From: Intestinimonas butyriciproducens
GTDB taxonomy: Bacteria; Bacillota; Clostridia; Oscillospirales; Oscillospiraceae
Assembly: GCF_004154955.1 (NCBI RefSeq)
Contig: NZ_CP011524.1
Span: 3,100,001-3,164,000, forward strand
Direction: 5' to 3'
Length of the DNA stretch: 64,000 nucleotides
The position numbers and the translations under genes were made by a program. The notes beneath the pieces were generated by a model. That model was not told the DNA's origin. It was given only the letters and a program-made list of their open reading frames with translations, and did no database searches. This document shows, piece by piece, positions 48,204 through 57,098 of the stretch; within the stretch, counting starts at the first letter, position 1; every line of letters starts with the position of its first letter.

Positions 48204-48983
48204 ATGGAAGCGAAAGATTTTTACGTCAACGCAACGAAAAAGCTCATCATTGAGGTGGATGGCAAGACCTATGCCCGCCACGCCATTCAGATCCCCTTTG
48301 TCAATGTGGGCGACGATTATGACGCGCTGGTGCGGCAGTATGTGGTCCCCCTCTGGCAGAGCGGCGACATCGTCTCGGTCAGCGAGAAGATCGTGGCCCT
48401 GTGCCAAAAGCGGGTGGTCTACGCCCAGGATGTTCAGCCCGGCCTGCTGGCCAGGATCCTCTGCCGCTTTGTGGCCCAGACCAAGGCCGGCCCCGGCGCC
48501 GGCGTCCCCTATAAGATGCAGTTTGCCATCAACCAGTGCGGCACCCCCAAGATCCTGTGGGCCGCTTTCCGCGCCGCCATCGACAAGCTCCGCGGCGTCC
48601 ACGGCACCTTCTACAAAATTGCCGGAGACGAGGTCTATGGCTTGGACGGCTTCTTCGGCCACGATATTGAAGAGTACGCCGAAATGGGTATCCGCATCCC
48701 CGCCGATCCGGACGGCGTGTGCAACAAGGTCTTTCAGGAGACGGGCGTGGTATCTATGATCGTGGACGCCAATGCCCTGGCCCAGGAGATCTTGGGAAAA
48801 TGCGACGCCCTGCGGGATTGGCCGGATGAAACGCTCTCCCGCCTCATCGGCGACAACCCGGCCGGCCAGGTCCGCCAGCTCACCCCCTTCATCCTCATCC
48901 GTGAGGTCCCCCAGGAAGAGGCCGCCGAGCTGGAAGCCAGGGCCCAGGCGGAGATCGCCGCCCGCGGCGAAGGGGCGCTCTGA
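48204..48983 (+). CDS. F420-0:L-glutamate ligase (CofE)-family protein
   Basis: The protein has 259 residues from the ATG at 48204, preceded by AGAGGGAG. Family marks are GDIVSVSEKIVALCQ, PYKMQFAINQCGTPKILWAA and GIRIPADPDGVCNKVF. CofE adds glutamate to coenzyme F420. Firmicutes of this type are not known to make F420 and no other cof gene is in the window. It is therefore probably a relative with another acceptor, a role that is unknown. It is flanked by terminators and stands alone. Confidence 0.8.
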   Translation: MEAKDFYVNATKKLIIEVDGKTYARHAIQIPFVNVGDDYDALVRQYVVPLWQSGDIVSVSEKIVALCQKRVVYAQDVQPGLLARILCRFVAQTKAGPGAGVPYKMQFAINQCGTPKILWAAFRAAIDKLRGVHGTFYKIAGDEVYGLDGFFGHDIEEYAEMGIRIPADPDGVCNKVFQETGVVSMIVDANALAQEILGKCDALRDWPDETLSRLIGDNPAGQVRQLTPFILIREVPQEEAAELEARAQAEIAARGEGAL

Positions 48984-48999
48984 TCGTCTCCCGCAGCTT

Positions 49000-49035
49000 G
49001 GCCCGGACGTGGTCTCCGCCCCGTCCGGGCCTTTT
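49000..49035 (+). terminator. Terminator after the CofE-like gene
   Basis: The stem GGCCCGGACG pairs with CGTCCGGGCC across a 12-base loop, followed by TTTT. Confidence 0.75.
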
Positions 49036-49055
49036 CGTGCGCGGATATTTTCCCC

Positions 49056-49103
49056 TTGACAAGACGGGAGCTGCGATATATATTAAACATACCAACGGTA
49101 TGT
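49056..49103 (+). promoter_or_regulatory. tetR promoter with palindromic operator
   Basis: TTGACA (49056-49061) and TATATT (49079-49084) are 17 bp apart. The palindrome ACATACC-AAC-GGTATGT (49087-49103) begins two bases after the -10, so binding would block the start. A related site lies before the MFS gene. Autorepression by the TetR protein is inferred. Confidence 0.8.
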
Positions 49104-49122
49104 ATATAAAGGAGGGGCCCCC

Positions 49123-49848
49123 ATGGCCCGCAACAAATACCCGGAGGAGACGGTAAAAAAAATCCTGGATGTCTCCCATCAATTGTTTCGGGAAAAAGGC
49201 TACGACCACACCACCATTCAGGACATCACCGATGCCCTGGGCATGTCAAAGGGCGCGGTGTACCACCATTTTAAGTCCAAGGAGGACATCCTGGACAAGC
49301 TGACCGACCGGTACTATGACGAGATGGGCTGGTTTCGGGGCATCCGGCTAGACAGTTCCCTCACAGGACTGGAGAAGGTCCGGCAGGTTCTGCTCCGCCT
49401 GCTCTCCGATCCCGGTAAGCTGGATCTGGATCGGCTCACCAGCTCCACCACCATGGACCCAAAGCTGCTGACCCTGACGCTGCGCGCCTCTGTAGCGGAC
49501 TCCGGCCCCTTTTTGGAGGCTCTGATCCGGGAGGGTATTGCCGATGGCTCCATCGCCGTGGCCCAGCCCAAGGAGTTCTCGGAGGCCTTTATGATCCTCA
49601 TGAATCTGTGGGTGGGCGTTTTCTCCTCCACGCGGGAGGATTTTATGTCCAAAATGCACTTTTTGAAGGATCTTACCGACCATATGGGTCTGCCCGTTCT
49701 GGACGACCACCTGCTCTCGGTCTGCCAGGTCTATTACGAACGCATCCTCGCCCTCTCCTCCCAGCCCCCTCCGCCGGAGGTGGGGATGCCCTCCGCTTCA
49801 GGCAGCGCTCTCCCTGCGCAGGGAGGCGCTCACCGGCCTGGACCGTGA
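49123..49848 (+). CDS. TetR/AcrR-family repressor
   Basis: The 241-residue protein has the N-terminal TetR helix-turn-helix: ILDVSHQLFREKGYDHTTIQ and DITDALGMSKGAVYHHFKSK, followed by an all-helical ligand domain. The last ~25 residues (PEVGMPSASGSALPAQ) are low-complexity. AAAGGAGGGG precedes the ATG. It probably controls itself and the MFS gene 118 bp downstream through ATACC-GGTAT palindromes. Confidence 0.93.
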   Translation: MARNKYPEETVKKILDVSHQLFREKGYDHTTIQDITDALGMSKGAVYHHFKSKEDILDKLTDRYYDEMGWFRGIRLDSSLTGLEKVRQVLLRLLSDPGKLDLDRLTSSTTMDPKLLTLTLRASVADSGPFLEALIREGIADGSIAVAQPKEFSEAFMILMNLWVGVFSSTREDFMSKMHFLKDLTDHMGLPVLDDHLLSVCQVYYERILALSSQPPPPEVGMPSASGSALPAQGGAHRPGP

Positions 49849-49926
49849 GCTGCCCCAGCCCGGCATTCGCGTCCCCGTGCGAAAAAATCCCGGCTCTGCC
49901 CGCCGGGATTTTTCTCCTCCGATTAC

Positions 49927-49943
49927 ATACCAACCGTCGGTAT
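49927..49943 (+). promoter_or_regulatory. Second TetR-type operator before the MFS gene
   Basis: ATACC and GGTAT, as in the tetR operator, stand seven bases apart (ATACCAACCGTCGGTAT), 24 bp before the MFS start codon. The spacing differs from the first site (three bases), so affinity may be lower. Confidence 0.65.
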
Positions 49944-49966
49944 TTAAACTGAAAGGAGTCTTCCCT

Positions 49967-51208
49967 ATGCCTGTTCCCCGTCTCTTTACCCGCGACTTTA
50001 CCCTGATGACCGTGGGTCAGATCATATCTCTGTTTGGAAACGCCATCCTCCGCTTTGCCCTCTCTCTCCATGTGTTGGCGCTGACCGGCTCAGCTGCTGT
50101 TTTCGGCGGCATTTTGGCTCTCTCCATGGTCCCCACCGCGCTGCTCTCCCCGTTAGGCGGTATTCTGGCCGACCGGCTGCCCCGGGCACGCATCATGGTG
50201 ATCCTGGACTTCTCCACCTGTGCGTGCATCCTTGTCTTCGACGCGCTTTTTGCCCGCTCGGGCAATCTGGCCGCCGTCACGCTCTTTATGGTGCTTCTTT
50301 CCCTCATTCAGGCGGTCTATCAGCCCTCTGTCCAGGCCAGCGTCCCCGCCCTGGTTGCGGAGGATCGCCTGAACGCCGCCAACGGTGTTGTGCTCCAGGT
50401 ACAGGCGCTGGCCGGGCTGCTGGGCCCCATCCTCGGGGGCATTCTCATGGGCTTTTTGGGGTTCTATCCGATTCTGGCCGTCTCCGCCGGATGCTTTTTC
50501 GGCTCCGCCGTGCTGGAGCTCTTTCTCCACATCCCCTTTACGCCCCAGCCCCGTACCGCGCCCCTCCTGGCCCAGGCCAGGGACGACCTGGCCGTTGCCT
50601 TCCGCTTTCTCTCCCGGGACTACCCTGCCCTCCTTCGGCTGTTGGGTATCGTGGCCCTCATCAATCTGTTTCTCTCCTCCCTCTTTACCGTAGGCCTGCC
50701 CTATCTGGTCAAGGTCCACCTGGGCCTCTCCGACCAGCTCTACGGGCTGGCCGAGGCGGCCCTGGGCCTGGGCTCCATCCTGGGCGGCCTTCTCTCCGCC
50801 GCCCCCGTGGGGCAAATCCCTTTCGAATCCTCCCACCGCTATCTTCTGTGCAACGCACTGCTCCTGCTCCCCGTCGCCGTTGCCCTGGTCCTTCCGGTCC
50901 CGCCCCTGCTCTCCTATGGCGCGCTCCTGCTCTGCATGGGGCTGGGCCTCACCTGTGCCGCACTCTTCACCATCTCGGCGCAGACCTTTCTTCAAATGCA
51001 GACCCCCGCCCCGCTGCTGGGCAAAGTGGGCGCTCTGGTCACCACGGTCTCCGTCTGTGCAATGCCGGCGGGCCAGGCCCTGTACGGCGTGCTGTTCGAT
51101 GTCCTGGCGCCCGTACCCTGGCTGGCGGTCCTCCTGGGCGGCGGGGCCACCTTCCTGCTGGCACTGGCCGCCCGTGGCGCGCTGTCGCGGAGCGTCCGTA
51201 TTGCTTAG
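49967..51208 (+). CDS. MFS transporter (DUF894/antibiotic-efflux-like)
   Basis: The protein has 413 residues from the ATG at 49967, preceded by AAAGGAG. It has about 12 membrane helices. Motif A-like GGILADRLPRARIMVILDFS lies between helices 2 and 3. SVQASVPALVAEDRLNAANG after helix 4 is typical of the macrolide/enterobactin-exporter branch of MFS. It probably exports a drug-like compound sensed by the TetR protein. The substrate is unknown. Confidence 0.88.
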   Translation: MPVPRLFTRDFTLMTVGQIISLFGNAILRFALSLHVLALTGSAAVFGGILALSMVPTALLSPLGGILADRLPRARIMVILDFSTCACILVFDALFARSGNLAAVTLFMVLLSLIQAVYQPSVQASVPALVAEDRLNAANGVVLQVQALAGLLGPILGGILMGFLGFYPILAVSAGCFFGSAVLELFLHIPFTPQPRTAPLLAQARDDLAVAFRFLSRDYPALLRLLGIVALINLFLSSLFTVGLPYLVKVHLGLSDQLYGLAEAALGLGSILGGLLSAAPVGQIPFESSHRYLLCNALLLLPVAVALVLPVPPLLSYGALLLCMGLGLTCAALFTISAQTFLQMQTPAPLLGKVGALVTTVSVCAMPAGQALYGVLFDVLAPVPWLAVLLGGGATFLLALAARGALSRSVRIA

Positions 51209-51377
51209 GGCCTGTTTGTATATTCGCAATATGCCCGGCACCGAGGGGTCCTTGCCCTCCCGGGCGCCGGTTTACCGCAGGGGACGGATTTCAATTGCAG
51301 GGGGAAACGGCGCCTTCCAGGGCGCAAAAGGTCCGGTGTCGGGCGTGTTTGCAGTTTTAACCAGACCTCAGGCCCTA
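51206..51377. repeat. MITE-like 170-bp inverted-repeat element
   Basis: TAGGGCCTG (51206-51214) and CAGGCCCTA (51369-51377) are exact inverted ends. Inside them GCCCGGCACCG and CGGTGTCGGGC pair, then GGCGCC twice. The left end GGGCCTGTTTG resembles the IS5 end GGGCTTGTTTG in this window and is flanked by TA. There is no coding capacity. It could be a non-autonomous element or a structured RNA. The rest of the 51209-51503 gap shows no gene. Confidence 0.5.
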
Positions 51378-51503
51378 TTCCTTCATTTTTACGCCGGCTT
51401 CGGCCTCTTTTCTTCTTGTCTTTGCCCGGGAAATACGGTATACTGAATTGTAACCTGAATCACGCCCCTGCGGCGAGTCGGATAAAGAATCGGAGATGAC
51501 AGA

Positions 51504-52439
51504 ATGGAACTGAAAAACTTTGACGCGATCCTGGAGCGCGTCCCGAAGATGTCCCGCCCCATGCGGGTGATCCTGGCCGGTTCTGACGGTGAGAACATGC
51601 TCAAGGGCATCTTCGCCGCCCAGGAGAAGGGCCTTGTGCAGCCTGTGCTGGTGGGCGACCGCGCCCGCACCATGACGGTGCTGGAGCAGTTCGGTCTGGA
51701 GAAGGAACCCTACACCATGGTGGATACCCCTCCCGGACACAACATTACCCAGGCGGCCATCGACATCATCAACTCCGGAGACGGAGATGTTCTGATGCGG
51801 GGCAACATCCCCACCCGTGATTTTCTGATGCCGGTGCTGGACGGCAAAAACGGCCTGCGGACCGAGCGGCTGATGAGCCATGTCTCCCTGTGCTCTCTGC
51901 CCGAGTACCCCAAGCTGCTGGCCCTTTCTGACATGACCGTGGTCATCCATCCCAATATGACTCAGAAAAAGGCCATCATCAAGAATACCGCCGATGCCCT
52001 GAAGGCCTTCGGCTATGAGGATCCCAAGCTGGCTCTGCTGTCCCTGGTGGAGAACGTGACCTTCCACATGCAGGACACGGTGGAGGCCCAGCGTCTGGTC
52101 GCCGAGCAGAAGCAAAAGCCCTTTGCCGACTGTGAGCTGTGGGGTCCCATCTCCTACGATCTCATTCTCAGCAAGGAGGCCGCCCGCCTGAAGCACTATG
52201 ACTGTCCCTGGAGCGGCGGCGGTTTTGACGGCATCATCGCCCCCGACCTGTCCACCGCCAACACGCTGGTCAAGAGTTGGCTCATCCATGCCCATGCCGT
52301 CACCTGCGGCGCAGTGGTGGGCGCCAAAGTGCCCATCGCCCTCACCAGCCGCAGCGCCAATGAGGAGGAGACCTATCTCTCCCTGGTGTTCTGTGCCGTG
52401 CTGGACGCTTGGCGGAAGCAGAACCGAGCCGCCGAGTAA
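51504..52439 (+). CDS. Phosphate acetyl/butyryltransferase-family protein
   Basis: The 311-residue protein has the Pta/Ptb fold: VILAGSDGENMLKGIFAAQE, GDVLMRGNIPTRDFLMPVLD, SDMTVVIHPNMTQKKAIIKN and a C-terminal GGFDGIIAPDLSTANTLVK. Members swap phosphate for CoA on acetyl or butyryl groups during fermentation. The short form and GNIPTRD favour phosphate butyryltransferase over Pta. No kinase (ack/buk) is adjacent. The exact acyl group is uncertain. Confidence 0.85.
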   Translation: MELKNFDAILERVPKMSRPMRVILAGSDGENMLKGIFAAQEKGLVQPVLVGDRARTMTVLEQFGLEKEPYTMVDTPPGHNITQAAIDIINSGDGDVLMRGNIPTRDFLMPVLDGKNGLRTERLMSHVSLCSLPEYPKLLALSDMTVVIHPNMTQKKAIIKNTADALKAFGYEDPKLALLSLVENVTFHMQDTVEAQRLVAEQKQKPFADCELWGPISYDLILSKEAARLKHYDCPWSGGGFDGIIAPDLSTANTLVKSWLIHAHAVTCGAVVGAKVPIALTSRSANEEETYLSLVFCAVLDAWRKQNRAAE

Positions 52440-52482
52440 GTCTCTCCCGGGAAAAGCCCGCGCCTTCTTTCAGCAATTGCAA

Positions 52483-52517
52483 ACGCCCGTCCGGCTAAAG
52501 CCGGACGGGCGTTTTTT
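52483..52517 (+). terminator. Terminator between the acyltransferase and the Ca2+ ATPase
   Basis: A perfect 14-bp stem (ACGCCCGTCCGGCT) with a two-base loop is followed by TTTTTT. It serves the plus-strand gene and overlaps the end of the convergent ATPase. Confidence 0.9.
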
Positions 52518-55173
52518 ATCTCCTCCCGGAGCTTGCGGGATGGAAACCCTCCCGTCTGCCCCATCGTTTTCCGATTTCGCAGATCACCACGGGAGCCACG
52601 GCCAAAGCCAGTACGCAGGCCCACTCCGCCGCATCCAGGGGCACTGTGTCGAACACCAACTGCAAAGGCGGCAGGCACAGCACGGCGAGCTGCATGGCCA
52701 TGCCCACCAGAAATGCCTTGTTCATGGCCTTGTTGGAAAAGATCCCGATGTGCAGCAGGGAGTGGTGCTCGCTGCGCACGTCGAAGGCATGGAAGAGCTG
52801 ACACATGGTCAGCGTGGCGAAGGCCATGGTGTTGGCCACTCCATCCGCCGTGCCCGGCGTACCGAGCACATACTCCCCCAGCATATAGGCCGCAAGGGTA
52901 AGGAGCCCCACCATGGCCCCCTGCCAGGCCAGGCGGAACGCGAACCCATGGGCAAAAAGGCTCTCGTGGGCGGCCCGGGGCCTCTCCTTCATGATCCCTT
53001 CCTCTACCGGCTCCATTCCCAGAGCCAGTGCGGGCAGGGAGTCCGTGACCAGATTGAGCCACAGCAGCTGCACCGGCACCAGCGGCATCTGCGCAAAGTC
53101 CAGCACCGTGGCAAAAAAGATGGTGATGATCTCTCCAATGTTGCAGGAGAGCAGATAATGGATGGCCTTTTTGATGTTGGCGTAGATCCCCCGGCCCTGC
53201 TCCACCGCGGAAACGATGGTGGCAAAATTGTCGTCGGTCAGGATCATATCGGATGCGCCTTTCGCCACGTCGGTACCGGACAGGCCCATGGCGCATCCGA
53301 TATCGGCGGCCTTGAGGGCCGGGGCGTCATTCACCCCGTCCCCCGTCATGGCCACGACCTTGCCCCGCTTCTGCCAGGCTTTCACGATTCGCATCTTGTG
53401 CTCCGGGGACACGCGGGCGTAAACTGAGAATTTCTCTACGTCCTGCTCCAGCATCTCCTGGGGCATGAAGTCCAGGTCCTCCCCGGTGACCGCCAGGTCT
53501 CCGGGCCGGAAGATCCCCAACTCCTTGGCGATGGCCAGAGCCGTCAGCCGGTGATCTCCGGTGATCATGACGGGGCGGATGCCCGCCCCATAGCACTGCT
53601 CCACGGCCCGCTTCACCTCGGGCCGCGGCGGATCCATCATCCCCGCAAGCCCCACAAAGGTGAGCCCCCGCTCCAGAACATCGGAGTCCAGCCGCTCGGG
53701 CAGTGCGGGAATATCCTGATAGGCCGTTCCCAGCACCCGAAGGGCCCGCTGTGCCATATCCTCATTGGCGCGGAGGATGTCCCGGCGCAGGGGGCCGTTG
53801 AGGGGCGTCTTCCCCACCCGCCCCAAGGCGGTCCTGCACCGGTCCAGGAGCACGTCCGGGGCCCCCTTTACCATTACCCGAAACCCGCCCCCTGCCAAGG
53901 GATGGACCGTGCTCATCAGCTTCCGCTCCGAATCGAAAGGGAGCTCCGCCCGCCGGGGCTGGCTCCACTCCAGCTCATTCTTGTCCAGCCCTTCCCGCCA
54001 GGCCGCTGCCGCCAACGCGGCCTCGGTGGGATCCCCGGCGGTGGCGATCTCTCCGCCGGGGCTGTAGGTGAGCACCGTGTCGTTGCACAGCGCCCCAATG
54101 GTCAGACACTCCTGCCTGTGCCGGCCGCCGATGGTCCATATGTCCACCACCGTCATCTTGTTCTGCGTGAGGGTACCTGTTTTGTCCGAGCAGATGACCC
54201 CGGCGCAGCCCAGAGTCTCTACCGCGGGGAGACGCTTGACGATGGCGCCCCGCTTTACCATCCGCTGCACCCCCAGAGCCAGCACGATGGTAACAATGGC
54301 CGGGAGTCCCTCGGGTATGGCCGCCACCGCCAGGGAGACCGCAGTCATAAACATGTCCAGCAGTTCCTTGCCCTGGAGAAGTCCTACGCCGAACATTACC
54401 GCGCACACGCACAGGCAGACGAACGAGAGCGTCTTGGAGATCTCCGCCATCTTTCGCTGGAGGGGGGTCTCTCCATCTCCCTCTTCCATCAGCATTCCGG
54501 CAATGCGCCCCACTTCCGTGTCCATCCCCGTGCCCGTGACCACACAAGTGCAGTTTCCTCCTGTGATCACCGTGGCGGAAAGGAGCATGTTTCTCCGGTC
54601 CCCCAGCGGGGTATCCGCGGGCAGGGCTCCACATGCCTCCTTGCTCACAGGAACCGACTCCCCCGTCATGGAGGACTCGTCTGCCTTGAGGCTGTGCGCC
54701 TCCAGCACCCGGGCGTCGGCGGGCACCAGGTCCCCGGCCTCCAGTTGAAGGATATCCCCCGGGACCAGAAGGGCCGTCTCCACCCGGCGTAGCCCCCCGT
54801 CCCGTATCACCTTGGCCAGAGGGGCCGACATATTCCGCAGGGCCTCCAGGGCCTTTTCGGCGCTGTCCTCCTGGGAGATGGAGATGATGGCGTTGACCAC
54901 CACGATGACCAGAATGATCACTGCGTCAATCCAGTCCTCCCCGCCGCTCGCCAGCAGGGAGAGTATCGCGGCGGCGAGCAGGACCAGGATCATCGGGTCC
55001 CGCATCTGGGCCAGAAAACGTCTGAGCATCCCCTCCGGCTCTTGGTGCTCCAGCTCGTTGCGGCCATACCGCCCCAGCCGTTTTCCGGCTTCCGCCTCCG
55101 AAAGGCCCGATCTCCTGCCGGTTCCCAGCTCTTTGAGCACCTCCTCGGTGCGCTTTGCATGCCACGCGCTCAT
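52516..55173 (-). CDS. P-type calcium-transporting ATPase (P2A/P2B-like)
   Basis: The protein has 885 residues from the ATG at 55171-55173, with AGAGGAGA upstream. The order of motifs is complete: TGES (170-173), PEGLP in helix 4 (287-291), CSDKTGTLT with phosphorylated Asp 330, MVKGAPDVLL, MTGDGVNDAPALKAADIG, and six C-terminal helices with NLVTDSLPALALGMEP. PEGLP in helix 4 and an N-terminal cation-ATPase domain indicate Ca2+ (or Mn2+) export. It is monocistronic. Confidence 0.95.
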   Translation of the reverse strand: MSAWHAKRTEEVLKELGTGRRSGLSEAEAGKRLGRYGRNELEHQEPEGMLRRFLAQMRDPMILVLLAAAILSLLASGGEDWIDAVIILVIVVVNAIISISQEDSAEKALEALRNMSAPLAKVIRDGGLRRVETALLVPGDILQLEAGDLVPADARVLEAHSLKADESSMTGESVPVSKEACGALPADTPLGDRRNMLLSATVITGGNCTCVVTGTGMDTEVGRIAGMLMEEGDGETPLQRKMAEISKTLSFVCLCVCAVMFGVGLLQGKELLDMFMTAVSLAVAAIPEGLPAIVTIVLALGVQRMVKRGAIVKRLPAVETLGCAGVICSDKTGTLTQNKMTVVDIWTIGGRHRQECLTIGALCNDTVLTYSPGGEIATAGDPTEAALAAAAWREGLDKNELEWSQPRRAELPFDSERKLMSTVHPLAGGGFRVMVKGAPDVLLDRCRTALGRVGKTPLNGPLRRDILRANEDMAQRALRVLGTAYQDIPALPERLDSDVLERGLTFVGLAGMMDPPRPEVKRAVEQCYGAGIRPVMITGDHRLTALAIAKELGIFRPGDLAVTGEDLDFMPQEMLEQDVEKFSVYARVSPEHKMRIVKAWQKRGKVVAMTGDGVNDAPALKAADIGCAMGLSGTDVAKGASDMILTDDNFATIVSAVEQGRGIYANIKKAIHYLLSCNIGEIITIFFATVLDFAQMPLVPVQLLWLNLVTDSLPALALGMEPVEEGIMKERPRAAHESLFAHGFAFRLAWQGAMVGLLTLAAYMLGEYVLGTPGTADGVANTMAFATLTMCQLFHAFDVRSEHHSLLHIGIFSNKAMNKAFLVGMAMQLAVLCLPPLQLVFDTVPLDAAEWACVLALAVAPVVICEIGKRWGRREGFHPASSGRR

Positions 55174-55304
55174 AAGTACCGTCTCCTCTTTTCCACATTC
55201 TGGTTGTCCCAAAGTATAGCGCCCCGCTTGTCCCCTTTCCAAGGGAAGCGTGACGGACGATTGTGGTCATAAATAAGAGGGACGGCGCATAGACGCATCA
55301 AAAA

Positions 55305-55336
55305 ACCGGACGGACAGCTCTTGCTGTCCGTCCGGT
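55305..55336 (-). terminator. Terminator after the parvulin gene
   Basis: A perfect 14-bp stem (ACCGGACGGACAGC) with a four-base loop is followed on the minus strand by TTTTTTGATG. It ends the 55350-56624 gene. Confidence 0.9.
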
Positions 55337-55349
55337 CATCTTTATCTTC

Positions 55350-56624
55350 TTAGCCCACCGGAGTAGCGGTAGGGACGGGTGTTCCCGTCTCCACAGGGGC
55401 ATCGGTGGCCGCAGGGGCGTCCTCGGCCTCAGCGGCGGCGGTCATGGTCTGCCGGAGCTCCGCAAGGGTATCGTAGAAAGCCTGCACGTCCAAGCCGTCC
55501 AGCGCCTCGGTGCGCTCCACCTTGGCCTCCTCCATCCACTGGTCCACCAGCTCGTTCATCTTTATGTCCGCGTACTTGCTCTGGCCGGCCTCATTGTCGG
55601 CATCCAGACGGAGGATGATATGGTAGCCGTAGTCGCTCTGGATGGGCTGGCTGATCTCCCCCACCGCCAGCGCGGCGGTGCCCTCCTCAAACTCGGTCAC
55701 CATCTCGCCCGGGCCAAAGGTATAGCCGTCGGCTCCGCCGTTCACATTTCCGCTGGAATCCACATCCTCGCTGTTCTCATTCATCAGTTCTTCAAAGCGG
55801 GTCATGGGGTCCTCCGCCACCGTGATCTCATCATAGAGCGCGTTGGCTTTCTCCAGGGCGGATGCCATACCGTCGTCGGTCACGTTACCGGACTCGTCGG
55901 TGACAGGGACCGCCTTGATGAGGATATGTTTGGCGTGGAGCACGCCTGCTGCGTCGATCTTTTCCCCGTCGGGAGCCTCCGTGCCCTTAGTCCCATAGAG
56001 CCCCTGCCGCAGATTCTGGAAAAGATAGGAGACCTCGTTGATGTGGAAAAAGCTGTTTTCCGACAGGCCCATATAGGCCAGGAACCGGACATATTCCGCG
56101 TCCGTCTTTGCAGCTATCTCAGGATCGGGGCTGGCGGACTCGCCGTCGGAGGCGGCGCCAACCCCCATCTGGGCGGCCAGACTGGACTTCAACTGGGACA
56201 GTTGCGCTTCGTAGTCGGCCTCATTTGCCTCGTTCCAACCCATTTTCAGCTCTTCCGCGTGATTGCGTACCACCTGATAGAGGGTCGCGTTTTCCACCGC
56301 GCTGTCCAGATAATATGACCCCAGCGTCTGCCCGCTGCCCATATCCATAGAGAGGTCGGTCATCCCCCATTGAGCATACTGATCTGCAGAATAGGTGACC
56401 CAATAGAGGAGCTCTTCCGCCGGCACACCTGCACCGTCCACAGTGATGAGGGGGGTGTCCTTGGCGATCCCCGCCGCCTCCAGAATCACGTCCTCCGGCA
56501 CCCCCTCGGGCAGGGGGATCGGGGTGGGAGTAGCGGTGGCCGCCCCGCTGGAGCAGCTCGCCAGAGAGGCGGCCAGAACCAGCCCCGCGGTGACCGCGCT
56601 GAGCATCTTTGTTCCAAATTTCAT
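55350..56624 (-). CDS. Parvulin-type peptidyl-prolyl isomerase lipoprotein (PrsA-like)
   Basis: The 424-residue protein has a lipobox (LAASLASC, Cys 24) and a helical SurA-N-like chaperone region. A PpiC rotamase domain (about 225-355) carries VLHAKHILIKAVPVTDESGN, DGYTFGPGEMVTEFEEGTAA and QSDYGYHIILRLD. The tail is Ala/Pro/Thr-rich. It folds exported proteins outside the membrane. The pair of parvulin His motifs (AKHILI and YGYHII) is intact. The rotamase domain is interrupted by an acidic insert. Confidence 0.9.
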   Translation of the reverse strand: MKFGTKMLSAVTAGLVLAASLASCSSGAATATPTPIPLPEGVPEDVILEAAGIAKDTPLITVDGAGVPAEELLYWVTYSADQYAQWGMTDLSMDMGSGQTLGSYYLDSAVENATLYQVVRNHAEELKMGWNEANEADYEAQLSQLKSSLAAQMGVGAASDGESASPDPEIAAKTDAEYVRFLAYMGLSENSFFHINEVSYLFQNLRQGLYGTKGTEAPDGEKIDAAGVLHAKHILIKAVPVTDESGNVTDDGMASALEKANALYDEITVAEDPMTRFEELMNENSEDVDSSGNVNGGADGYTFGPGEMVTEFEEGTAALAVGEISQPIQSDYGYHIILRLDADNEAGQSKYADIKMNELVDQWMEEAKVERTEALDGLDVQAFYDTLAELRQTMTAAAEAEDAPAATDAPVETGTPVPTATPVG

Positions 56625-57098
56625 TTCATAACTCTCCTTAACCGTCGCAATAGACGCTTTTCAATATACCACCCTTTTTCCAAAAACACAACGGGAAAGC
56701 CGTCAAGTTCATGTTTTCTTTACACAGCACAGTTCGCTTGGAGACGCCGGCACACAAATCCGCCCCGCCCTTTCTTTCTCTCACGCTTCAAATTGCACAA
56801 GATATCCCCTGTGTCCATAAGTGTGTTTTTTACACCCTCACAATCGACGCTTGCAAATAATGGCTTTTTGATGTATGATAAAAAATATACAAGGGGGATT
56901 GGTGAGCCCTATTTTCCTGAGCGGAGCCGGCGCACTCTGCATACAGGAAATGTATATTTTACTCCACCCTGTATATATGAGTTTATACCGGTTTATCTGA
57001 ATATTTTTTGAAAGTTTCAGATGCACGGAATGGGAACACACGCGCGGTTGGCAGTGCCATAACCCCGGCTCACCAGCAATTAGAAATGGGGGAGAGAG
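56625..57098. promoter_or_regulatory. Intergenic region before the second GntR gene
   Basis: The 474 bp hold no gene. Near the regulator, ATACAGG (56941-56947) and CCTGTAT (56968-56974) form an inverted repeat, and GTATATTT and GTATATAT are degenerate forms of the GTATATAC operator. Weak autoregulation is possible. Confidence 0.4.

Noticed and set aside
53551-54792. A 413-codon plus-strand frame inside the Ca2+ ATPase gene
   Set aside because: It is a shadow of the P-type ATPase on the other strand, which has all catalytic motifs.
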